Assembly (NCBI GenBank): GCA_036794395.1
Contig: DAIRGS010000402.1
Location: 1 to 5,875, forward strand
Source: DASXMX01 sp036794395
Lineage (GTDB): Bacteria; Planctomycetota; Phycisphaerae; Tepidisphaerales; Tepidisphaeraceae
DNA: 5,875 bases
Direction: 5' to 3'
The notes below the pieces were generated by a model. It saw nothing but the letters and a program-made list of their open reading frames with translations. It did no database searches and had not been told where the DNA came from. Positions 1 through 4,609 of the stretch are shown here, in pieces. Both the position numbers and the translations under genes were made by a program. Position 1 is the first letter of the stretch. Each line of letters opens with the position of its first letter.

Positions 1-62
1 AGATTTGAGATTTGAGATTTGAGATTTGAGATTTGAGATTTGAGATTTGAGATTTGAGATTT
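1..62. repeat. heptamer tandem repeat, AGATTTG unit, about 8.9 copies
   Basis: Eight perfect AGATTTG units plus a partial ninth fill the start of the window and probably continue beyond its left edge. The array ends 18 bp beyond the stop codon of the minus-strand glycosyltransferase gene. A perfect short-unit array of this kind is prone to copy-number change by slippage. No coding role is visible. Confidence 0.95.
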
Positions 63-80
63 CGACAATGTTCCGGCGGC

Positions 81-932
81 TTACTTGCAGTACGGGCGGT
101 GGGGCTTGGGTGATGCATGGGGTCCGAATGGTTTGGTTTTTCGGCCTTGCCAGTTGGCGCCCATTTCGGCGTTTTCGCTGGCGAGGTGGATGGCGATGAG
201 TTCGGGGAGTAGGCGGCGGTTTTTGGCGGGCCATTGGATGGCGTGCAATACATCGGTGTGCTCGGCGGAGCCATGTTCGAGTGGGTAGCGGCGGTCGGGG
301 AATTGGGCGGCGTTCCAGAGTTGGAAGAATCCGATGGGGACGTAGCCGCCGTAGGCGCGGAGGGAGATTCGGGCGCTGAGTGGGAATGGGGGTGGGAGGG
401 TGAGGCAGCCGTGGGCGTGCTGGTGGAGGTGTTGGGCGGGGCGGGAGATGTAGTTGTGCCAGGCGGTGTAGCCGGTGCAGTCGCAGCGGTCGATGCCGTA
501 GATGCAGTCGGGGTTGGGGTTTGCCCAGGTGATCCACTGGCGGGTCATGGGCGGGAGGTAGATGTCGGCGTCGAGGTGGACGACCCAGTCGTCGCGGCGG
601 AGGTAGGCCAGGCCGTAATCGATGGCGCGGGCTTTGGCGAACTGGTCGTTTCGATAATGCATGAGGTCTGTCGGGCGGCATTCGACGCCGAGCTGACGGC
701 AGAGGGTTTGGGTGTCGTGATCGTCGGGGTGGGTGACGACGATGTAGTGATCGAAATGGCGGAGGTTGTGGGGGAGGGTTTGAGTGAGGAAGTCGGAGTA
801 GTTGTAGCAGACGGTGATGGCTTCGATGCGTTGGGGGGGAATGGGAGCCTCCGGTGAATCGGGAAATTCGAAATTGGAAATTCGAATGACGACTTTGGAA
901 ATTCGAATGACGAAATTCGAATGACGAATCAA
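81..932 (-). CDS. GT-A-fold glycosyltransferase (family 2-like), repeat-derived N-terminus
   Basis: This is a probable sugar transferase of the nucleotide-sugar-dependent GT-A type; donor and acceptor are unknown. Numbering uses the TTG at 932. Residues 37-68 form a Rossmann-like opening (EAITVCYNYSDFL, then YIVVTHPDD), 97-108 carry a KARAIDYGL helix, and 116-127 carry WVVHLDADIYLP with the DxD metal site at D121/D123. Later come an EHTD segment (224-227) and a His-containing tail (H249, then MGANWQGRKT at 257-266), plausible acceptor and metal elements. There is no signal peptide or membrane span, so it should be cytoplasmic. Residues 1-23 are translated genomic repeat, so the annotated start is doubtful. 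No NTG codon lies between 932 and residue 48. An ATT at 840-842 sits 5 nt after a GGAGG (848-852) and would give a protein starting at residue 31. The gene is last in the minus-strand series. Confidence 0.8.
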   Translation of the reverse strand: MIRHSNFVIRISKVVIRISNFEFPDSPEAPIPPQRIEAITVCYNYSDFLTQTLPHNLRHFDHYIVVTHPDDHDTQTLCRQLGVECRPTDLMHYRNDQFAKARAIDYGLAYLRRDDWVVHLDADIYLPPMTRQWITWANPNPDCIYGIDRCDCTGYTAWHNYISRPAQHLHQHAHGCLTLPPPFPLSARISLRAYGGYVPIGFFQLWNAAQFPDRRYPLEHGSAEHTDVLHAIQWPAKNRRLLPELIAIHLASENAEMGANWQGRKTKPFGPHASPKPHRPYCK

Positions 933-1050
933 ATTCGAATGACGAATGATTGAATGACGAAACGAATGTGGCGCGGGTTGGGCCTGGTTTTCGTTTCGTC
1001 ATTCGAATTTCGGATTTGATTCGTCATTCGTCATTCGAATTTCGTCATTT
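864..1050. repeat. compound inverted repeat A of ATTCGAATGACGAA units
   Basis: Many copies of ATTCGAATGACGAA-type units lie in one orientation on the left (864-966) and in the opposite orientation on the right (991-1050). The tip of the palindrome is GACGAAAC (956-963) facing GTTTCGTC (993-1000), with a GC-rich unique loop between them. Beyond the tip the arms remain similar for about 50 bp with small indels. The left arm runs into the start of the glycosyltransferase reading frame and supplies its first 23 or so residues. It fills most of the gap between the 110-residue protein gene and the glycosyltransferase gene. Confidence 0.93.
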
Positions 1051-1088
1051 AGAACTGCGGACACGCGTCCATCCCTGTGGCGAGGTAG

Positions 1089-1421
1089 TTAGCGGTGGAG
1101 GGTGAGGGTGGTGATATAGTCGTGTAGGAGGGACCAGGCGAGGGTGCAGAAGAGGGTTAGGGCGGCGTAGACGACGAGGACTTTGCCGCGGAAGCGTTCG
1201 AGGAGGGCGAGGCGGCGATCGAGATGATCGGCGCGGGTGTCGCGGATGCGGTTGGATTCCTGGGTTGTTGTGATGTGGGTGGAAAGGTGGTCGGCGACTT
1301 TTTCGATGGAGGCGGCGAGACGGTCGTGGCCGAGCTGGATTTCGGTACGGACAGTTTCGCGCAGGGGGTCGATGAGGAGGCGGTGGAGGGATTCGAGTTG
1401 GGGAGTTGATAGGGGAGGCAT
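1089..1421 (-). CDS. small helical protein with C-terminal membrane segment
   Basis: I do not recognise this 110-residue protein. Residues 1-78 are polar and likely helical, with heptad-like leucine and isoleucine spacing in 35-50 and 67-78 suggesting a coiled coil. Residues 81-99 (VLVVYAALTLFCTLAWSLL) form one hydrophobic span, followed by a short tail of 11 residues. A long soluble helix followed by a single C-terminal span recalls small phage lysis-associated proteins of the XhlA type, but that is a similarity of layout only. An anchored coiled-coil protein of another kind would look the same. The ATG at 1421 is the natural start, though no Shine-Dalgarno sequence precedes it. The gene lies between the two compound inverted repeats, 286 nt after the lipoprotein gene and 156 nt before the TTG of the glycosyltransferase gene. 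Confidence 0.62.
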   Translation of the reverse strand: MPPLSTPQLESLHRLLIDPLRETVRTEIQLGHDRLAASIEKVADHLSTHITTTQESNRIRDTRADHLDRRLALLERFRGKVLVVYAALTLFCTLAWSLLHDYITTLTLHR

Positions 1422-1450
1422 GGGGAGTGATGGGCGCTGAGTTGGGGGGA

Positions 1451-1668
1451 AATTCGAATGACCCTTCGACTGCGCTCAGGCCAGGCGAAATTCGAATGAC
1501 GAATCAATGACGAATGACCGAATGAAGAATGACGAAACAAATGCCACTATCGCCGCTCTCGTTTCGTCATTCGGTCATTCGTCATTCGAATTTGATTCGT
1601 CATTCGTCATTCGAATTTCGTCATTTCGTATTACGACGGTTCGTCATTCGAATTTCGTCATTCGAAAC
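1451..1668. repeat. compound inverted repeat B of ATTCGAATGACGAA units
   Basis: This is a second element built like the one at 864-1050. The left arm (1487-1538) and right arm (1561-1668) are inverted copies meeting at GACGAAAC (1531-1538) and GTTTCGTC (1561-1568), with the unique loop 1539-1560. The right arm is longer and contains an extra, diverged block (about 1626-1668) ending in TTCGAAAC. A foreign GC-rich motif interrupts the left side at 1462-1480. The element occupies nearly the whole spacer between the lipoprotein gene and the 110-residue protein gene. Confidence 0.93.
1462..1480. repeat. CCCTTCGACTGCGCTCAGG dispersed-repeat motif
   Basis: The 19-bp motif lies between two ATTCGAATGAC units of repeat B. 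Read on the minus strand it is CTGAGCGCAGTCGAAGG, a sequence I know as a common dispersed repeat of several GC-rich phyla; when translated it gives the spurious peptide PERSRR. Its GAGCGCAG core recurs in the inverted repeat at 3491-3566. Confidence 0.7.
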
Positions 1669-1707
1669 TGGCGCGATCGAAAGAGCCATGACTTACGCAA
1701 CGGCGGG

Positions 1708-2361
1708 TCAGGCGCGTGTGGCGGCTAGTTTGGCTTTGACGTCGGTGTCGAGGGCGGCGTTGAGTTTGAGTTGCTGGTCGGGGGTGGGGGTTGGGAGGAT
1801 GGAGTCGAGGGCCTGGACGATTTGCTGGAAGGCTTTTTGGGATTGCTGGTATTGGGTGAGGAGGTTGGCGCTTTGGAGGTGTTTGAGGGTGGCGAAGGAG
1901 AGGCCGAGGATTGCGACGGCGATGGAGCCGTACGGGATGGCGGAGAGGGTTTGCTGGAGGGTGGGGTCGAGGGGTTGAGGTGGGGTTTGGGCGGCTTTGA
2001 TCGCGGCGTCTAGTTTGGGGAGCTGGGATTGGGCTTGGTTGATGAATTGATCGAGTTTGTCGAGTTGGGGTTGGAGGCGCTGACGGAGGGGATCGTTCGA
2101 AGGGAGGGTGGAGAGTTGTTGAGAGAGTTGGGATTCGCGGGTGCGGGCTTCGGCGATAGTTATTGCGGATTGATCTCGGGCGGATTGGAGGTTGGTTGCG
2201 TCCTGGGCGCAGCCAGCGAAGAGGAGAGGGAGGATGAGGAGGAGGGGGAGAGAGGGGGAGGGGGTGAGGGGGAGATGAGGGAATGGGCGACGTGGGGAGA
2301 GCGGCCTGCGAGTTGGGAGGGCGAAGGATGAGGAAGGGGTGAAAGTGTTCATGGTTTTCAT
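1708..2361 (-). CDS. putative lipoprotein with coiled coil and one membrane segment
   Basis: This 217-residue protein has no family I recognise. The N-terminus has a long basic, proline-rich region (residues 1-35, arginines at 18, 19, 24, 25), a hydrophobic stretch (36-49), and then LLFAGC with C51 as candidate lipidated cysteine. Position -3 is phenylalanine, a weak lipobox. A 50-residue signal is unusually long; no internal start gives a better one. Residues 58-125 are rich in Gln, Leu and Ala and probably form a coiled coil. Residues 142-159 (IPYGSIAVAILGLSFATL) are a second hydrophobic span, and 163-189 are helical again. Two ATGs (2361 and 2352) are possible; neither has a Shine-Dalgarno site. 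Together with the next gene, also a helical membrane protein, it could form an envelope pair, possibly of phage lysis or anchoring type; this is speculative. Confidence 0.62.
   Translation of the reverse strand: MKTMNTFTPSSSFALPTRRPLSPRRPFPHLPLTPSPSLPLLLILPLLFAGCAQDATNLQSARDQSAITIAEARTRESQLSQQLSTLPSNDPLRQRLQPQLDKLDQFINQAQSQLPKLDAAIKAAQTPPQPLDPTLQQTLSAIPYGSIAVAILGLSFATLKHLQSANLLTQYQQSQKAFQQIVQALDSILPTPTPDQQLKLNAALDTDVKAKLAATRA
2244..2272 (+). other. canonical G-quadruplex motif
   Basis: Four runs of exactly five G are separated by loops AGAGA, A and TGA, all within 29 nt. The motif is on the plus strand, which is the template strand for the lipoprotein gene, so the mRNA carries the C-rich complement. 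It encodes the proline- and leucine-rich segment just before the hydrophobic core of the signal peptide. The flanking bases 2221-2280 are almost pure purine. Confidence 0.85.
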
Positions 2362-2385
2362 GTTTTTGTTTTTGGGCGTGACCGG

Positions 2386-2419
2386 GCCGGGCGACCTTGG
2401 AAGGCGGGAGTCGCCCGGC
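2386..2419 (-). promoter_or_regulatory. GC-rich leader hairpin upstream of the lipoprotein gene
   Basis: A perfect 10-bp stem (GCCGGGCGAC at 2386-2395, GTCGCCCGGC at 2410-2419) encloses a 14-nt loop. On the minus-strand transcript it lies 25-58 nt upstream of the ATG at 2361 and 40 nt after the stop of the helix-turn-helix gene. No T-run follows, so it is not a standard intrinsic terminator. It could be a leader control element, an RNA-processing site or a dispersed hairpin. Confidence 0.6.
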
Positions 2420-2458
2420 GCGGCTGTCTAGGGGTGGGATGGGAACGGGCGGATCGGG

Positions 2459-2689
2459 TCAGGCGTTGAACACACCTGAGAGGGAGATGGGTCGGAACTT
2501 ACGTTTTTGGGGTGATGGACGGCGGCGGTGACGGTAGCCTTGGCGTTGGAGCTGGAGCAGGTTGAGACGGTGGCTGACGGTGCCGGTGCTGAGGTTGAGC
2601 CAGCGAGCAATTCGGCGGATGGTCCAATGGCAGTCGTGACGGAGGTACCAGAGGCGAGCGTCTAATTCGGGGTTGAGGATGTCGTTCAA
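2459..2689 (-). CDS. small helix-turn-helix DNA-binding protein
   Basis: This 76-residue protein probably binds DNA. Residues 22-43 (WTIRRIARWLNLS, then TGTVSHRL) match the helix-turn-helix pattern: an I..IA..L first helix, a short turn and a TVSHR recognition helix. Residues 52-66 are a basic tail rich in Arg and Lys. The frame stays open upstream to 2926, but the upstream part overlaps the zinc-site gene and has low-complexity Ser/Pro/Asn composition. I chose the TTG at 2689 because AGGA (2698-2701) lies 8 nt before it; a GTG at 2704 is the alternative (81 residues). An AT-rich pocket with TATATA (2705-2710) suggests a local promoter, but no well-spaced -35 is seen. It could be a transcriptional regulator, or a small phage packaging or transposon-type HTH protein. 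The zinc-site gene ends 67 nt upstream. Confidence 0.68.
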   Translation of the reverse strand: MNDILNPELDARLWYLRHDCHWTIRRIARWLNLSTGTVSHRLNLLQLQRQGYRHRRRPSPQKRKFRPISLSGVFNA

Positions 2690-2756
2690 AACTGTTGTCC
2701 TCACTATATAGGCCAAATGTTCAAATATTTTCCGCAAGTGGTGATTTGATCGTGGG

Positions 2757-3251
2757 TTAGTCTTCCGTCGCAGGTTGACAATTTTTTCGTTTGCGGCGTT
2801 GGTAGCGTTCGATTTCGCGTTGGAGTGAGCGGTAGTCATCGGGTAGGAGGTCGGTGTAGAGGTCTTGGCCGTGGAAGATCTGGAGTTTTTGGATGGCGAG
2901 TGCGGAGGGGGAGGGTCCCCAGGCATCGAAGTTGTCGTGATCGAGGCATTGGCCGTCCTGGAAGGCGTTTGGGGGGTTGTAGACGTTGCAGGTGGGACAA
3001 CGGACCATGGCGGTATTTTCGGGCCCGCCTGGAGGGAAGGCGTTGCGGTCGTGGTATCGGTAGACGAAGGCGCAGCCGTTGGAGGTGATATCGAGGGCGG
3101 ATTTGATTTGCTCGTCGACCCAGGGTTCGCTGGGGGTGGTGGTACGGAGTTTTTGGCGGAGGCGGGCCTCTTTCCATTTGGAGAGGCCAGCGCGGGGAGG
3201 ACGGTTGGAAGGGCCTGGGGCGAGGGTGGGGTCGCGGCGAGGGGTTGACAT
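2757..3251 (-). CDS. unknown protein with possible CxxC-x13-CxxH zinc site
   Basis: I do not recognise this 164-residue protein. The start at 3251 is supported by AAAGGAG 6 nt upstream, the strongest ribosome-binding site in the left half; the frame extends to 3386 but that part overlaps the predicted promoter and leader. Residues 1-40 are basic and proline-rich. The centre (45-80) includes a hydrophobic patch CAFVYRY. C85 and C88 (RCPTC) with C102 and H105 (CLDH) form a possible zinc-ribbon or treble-clef-like site with 13 residues between pairs. Residues 118-152 are likely helical and end in a strongly basic stretch (RRKRK). No signal or membrane span is seen. A zinc-stabilised nucleic-acid-binding or phage-accessory protein would fit. 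It is first in the minus-strand series and next to a helix-turn-helix gene. Confidence 0.72.
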   Translation of the reverse strand: MSTPRRDPTLAPGPSNRPPRAGLSKWKEARLRQKLRTTTPSEPWVDEQIKSALDITSNGCAFVYRYHDRNAFPPGGPENTAMVRCPTCNVYNPPNAFQDGQCLDHDNFDAWGPSPSALAIQKLQIFHGQDLYTDLLPDDYRSLQREIERYQRRKRKNCQPATED

Positions 3252-3256
3252 GAAGG

Positions 3257-3263
3257 GCTCCTT
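3257..3263 (-). promoter_or_regulatory. Shine-Dalgarno site of the zinc-site gene
   Basis: On the minus strand AAAGGAG is followed by about six nucleotides and the ATG at 3251. It decides the start: the longer frame from 3386 has no such signal and begins upstream of the predicted promoter. Confidence 0.8.
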
Positions 3264-3287
3264 TGAGGAGAGGTGTGAGGTGAGATT

Positions 3288-3309
3288 CCGCCGGTTCCCT
3301 TGCCGGCGG
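3288..3309 (-). promoter_or_regulatory. GC-rich leader hairpin upstream of the zinc-site gene
   Basis: Perfect 7-bp GC-only arms, CCGCCGG (3288-3294) and CCGGCGG (3303-3309), enclose an 8-nt loop that reads CAAGGGAA on the transcript. The hairpin lies 37-58 nt upstream of the ATG, between the predicted promoter and the ribosome-binding site. It has no T-run and is not a terminator. Confidence 0.6.
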
Positions 3310-3321
3310 GACGAGGGGAGT

Positions 3322-3350
3322 ACCTTACATAAACCTAACAATAAGATCAA
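3322..3350 (-). promoter_or_regulatory. possible sigma-70-type promoter of the minus-strand series
   Basis: On the minus strand TTGATC (3345-3350) and TAAGGT (3322-3327) are separated by 17 nt in a locally AT-rich segment. Transcription would start near 3315 and give a leader of about 65 nt holding the GC-rich hairpin. The -10 match is weak (3 of 6). Confidence 0.4.
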
Positions 3351-3490
3351 GAATAAAAGTTTCTTGAGGTCATTTTTTTGGTTCACTATGATGGAAGTGG
3401 CGGATGAGGCGGGTTTTATGAAAGCTAAATTTTTTGGGGGATGATTGATGACCCGAGCGAGGGGAAAGAAATGCTAACCACGGAGCGGCT

Positions 3491-3566
3491 GTGATCCTGG
3501 AGCGCAGCGGATCTGAAAGTCGGACGATTCTCCGAAAACAGATCCTCCGCGTTGCTCCAGGATGAC
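3491..3566. repeat. REP/MITE-like inverted repeat with GAGCGCAG core
   Basis: The left arm (3491-3515, containing GATCCTGGAGCGCAGCGG then ATCTG) and right arm (3539-3566, CAGATCC through GCTCCAGGATGAC) are inverted copies with a 3-base indel in the middle. A second small stem, TCGGA (3520-3524) and TCCGA (3531-3535), lies inside. The arms resemble the widespread CCTGAGCGCAGCGAAGGATCT type of dispersed palindrome. There is no transposase. Confidence 0.82.
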
Positions 3567-4099
3567 AACATTGAGGGTTTCAGCGAAGCATGTTTACGTT
3601 CCAACTGTGTCAGTATCTCTTATACTTTGGGTGTGCCCCGGTGCCTCAGCAACGAATCGGGTTAACGAGTGCCACCGGATGGTGACCGTGCCGTCCTGCT
3701 GCTGATTGCGACGTCCCATACTCCCCCCGCAAACAACTGCCATCAGCCCCATAATCCTTCCACGCCCCAGAACCCTCCCATCTTTCGCACTATTAATGCG
3801 GATTGCAGATTTCTCTTCTTTCCCCACCCCCCGGCGTTATGCAAATCAACAAAGCCAGCGTGCGTAAGGCGTCGATGAAGACACCAGTAGTTCGCTGCCC
3901 ACAGGATGTACGGGCGAGGCTAAAGGGATGGCCAGCGATTTTTGGCTAAGCGTCAGACCGTGAGCGCAGTTGTGCCCCTCACTGTTTGCCGCGATGGAGA
4001 TCCCCGATGCCCCGATTCGCTACAGTGATGTCTCAAGTCGCTGAAATCACGGTGTTTTTCGCGGCCGCAGCCGCCCTTGGCGCAGGTTTGCTCCACCTT
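3567..4099. other. intergenic stretch with no supported gene
   Basis: I see no convincing gene here. Two short frames on opposite strands (3594-3827 minus, 3669-3878 plus) overlap each other, are low in complexity, lack ribosome-binding sites and resemble no family I know. I looked for tRNA arms, CRISPR-type direct repeats and clear promoters and saw none. It may hold decayed sequence or an undetected small RNA. Confidence 0.6.
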
Positions 4100-4111
4100 C
4101 GGTGATCACCG
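4100..4111. promoter_or_regulatory. perfect 12-bp palindrome CGGTGATCACCG
   Basis: The sequence equals its own reverse complement over 12 bases, a size typical of a dimeric repressor operator half or full site. It lies 55 bp beyond the clpS stop codon with no promoter recognised next to it, so its role is unknown. Confidence 0.4.
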
Positions 4112-4149
4112 GATAGTGGTATCTGAACGCGTGCTGCCCAGCACACAAT

Positions 4150-4173
4150 CGAACAGGTAAAAAAACCTATTCG
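4150..4173 (-). terminator. weak hairpin overlapping the clpS stop codon
   Basis: CGAACAGGT (4150-4158) and ACCTATTCG (4165-4173) are inverted with one mismatch around a loop of six A. The TAG stop of clpS (4167-4169) falls inside the arm. The T-run is in the loop of the transcript rather than after the stem, so this is at best an atypical terminator; no better one is visible for clpS. Confidence 0.3.
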
Positions 4174-4508
4174 GCCAGTTCGATCGTTACGACCAGCCCC
4201 TTGGATGTCATCTGCTCCTGATATAACTCGGCCCGCTCTTTGTGGGTGGTTAAAAGCAGCGCAACCCCCGTCTTGTGCGCCTCGACTGTTCGCTGCTGAG
4301 CATCCTGCTCATTCAACGGTGTAAGCTCCATTACCGTTTTAACGACGAAATGCAGATCGTTCTTGTCATCGTTGTGCAGTAGCACCTTCCAAGGCGGAAG
4401 CGGCTGGGGCGGCTTCTTCTGAGGGGCCTTTTTCGGCGCACGCTTCGGCTTAGCCGTCGCAGTGCCGGATTCGTCAGGGGTGGGTTGCTCTTTTTGATTC
4501 TCAGCCAT
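4167..4508 (-). CDS. clpS: ATP-dependent Clp protease adaptor protein ClpS
   Basis: ClpS delivers proteins bearing destabilising N-terminal residues (N-degrons) to the ClpA or ClpC ATPase for degradation by ClpP in the cytoplasm. The 113-residue product has a flexible Lys/Pro/Gln-rich extension (1-38) and then the compact ClpS fold: PWKVLLHNDDKND (39-51) with the conserved N46-D47-D48, a first helix (52-62), VEAHKTGVALLLTT (75-88) with the conserved pocket His78, and the final strand LVVTIE (105-110). By eye alignment to Escherichia coli ClpS, the gatekeeper Met40 is Leu52 here and Val43 is Val55. The extension is longer than in E. coli. The ATG at 4508 is supported by GGGAGG 9 nt upstream and a well-spaced promoter. 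The gene is divergent from anmK; no clpA is present in the window. Confidence 0.96.
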   Translation of the reverse strand: MAENQKEQPTPDESGTATAKPKRAPKKAPQKKPPQPLPPWKVLLHNDDKNDLHFVVKTVMELTPLNEQDAQQRTVEAHKTGVALLLTTHKERAELYQEQMTSKGLVVTIELAE

Positions 4509-4517
4509 GTGTATGCG

Positions 4518-4523
4518 CCTCCC
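4518..4523 (-). promoter_or_regulatory. Shine-Dalgarno site of clpS
   Basis: GGGAGG on the minus strand lies 9 nt before the clpS ATG and settles the start codon. It lies just downstream of the predicted transcription start. Confidence 0.8.
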
Positions 4524-4537
4524 GGCTTCCGACTACC

Positions 4538-4566
4538 AGTATACCCGCAGAACCTTCCCCGCGCAA
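4538..4566 (-). promoter_or_regulatory. sigma-70-type promoter of clpS
   Basis: On the minus strand TATACT (4538-4543, 5 of 6 matches to TATAAT) is preceded at exactly 17 nt by TTGCGC (4561-4566, 3 of 6 matches to TTGACA). Transcription would begin near 4531, giving a leader of about 22 nt that contains the GGGAGG site. Confidence 0.68.
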
Positions 4567-4609
4567 GGGCTACGCCAAAGCCGGCTCACGGTTCATCCAG
4601 GACAAGCTT

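Noticed and set aside
234..857. Long plus-strand open frame opposite the glycosyltransferase (207 codons)
   Set aside because: Its product is a Gly/Val/Glu/Ala-biased shadow of the C-rich minus-strand gene, with no domain or ribosome-binding site.
1157..1540. Minus-strand frame of 127 codons overlapping the 110-residue gene
   Set aside because: Its start consists of translated repeat including the PERSRR peptide, and the rest is a Ser/Pro-rich out-of-frame shadow.
864..1668. CRISPR array
   Set aside because: The repeats are short, inverted and irregularly spaced, with no constant-length spacers and no cas genes.
864..1668. tRNA T-arm-like TTCGAAT sequences
   Set aside because: They are part of the repeat unit; no anticodon or acceptor arms accompany them.
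1507..1978. Plus-strand open frames through repeat B
   Set aside because: They are translations of the ATTCGAATGACGAA repeat (RHSSF and VIRIS-like peptides) running into antisense of the lipoprotein gene.
2386..2419. Intrinsic terminator after the helix-turn-helix gene
   Set aside because: The stem is strong but no T-run follows it on the minus strand.
2690..2926. N-terminal extension of the helix-turn-helix frame
   Set aside because: It overlaps the zinc-site gene for 170 bases and is low-complexity; the extra part shows no conserved features.
3252..3386. 45-residue N-terminal extension of the zinc-site protein with a signal-like LLFLILLLGL
   Set aside because: It covers the predicted promoter and leader hairpin, and the internal ATG at 3251 has a strong Shine-Dalgarno site.
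3594..3878. Two overlapping short frames on opposite strands
   Set aside because: Neither has a ribosome-binding site, a recognisable domain or coding-like composition.
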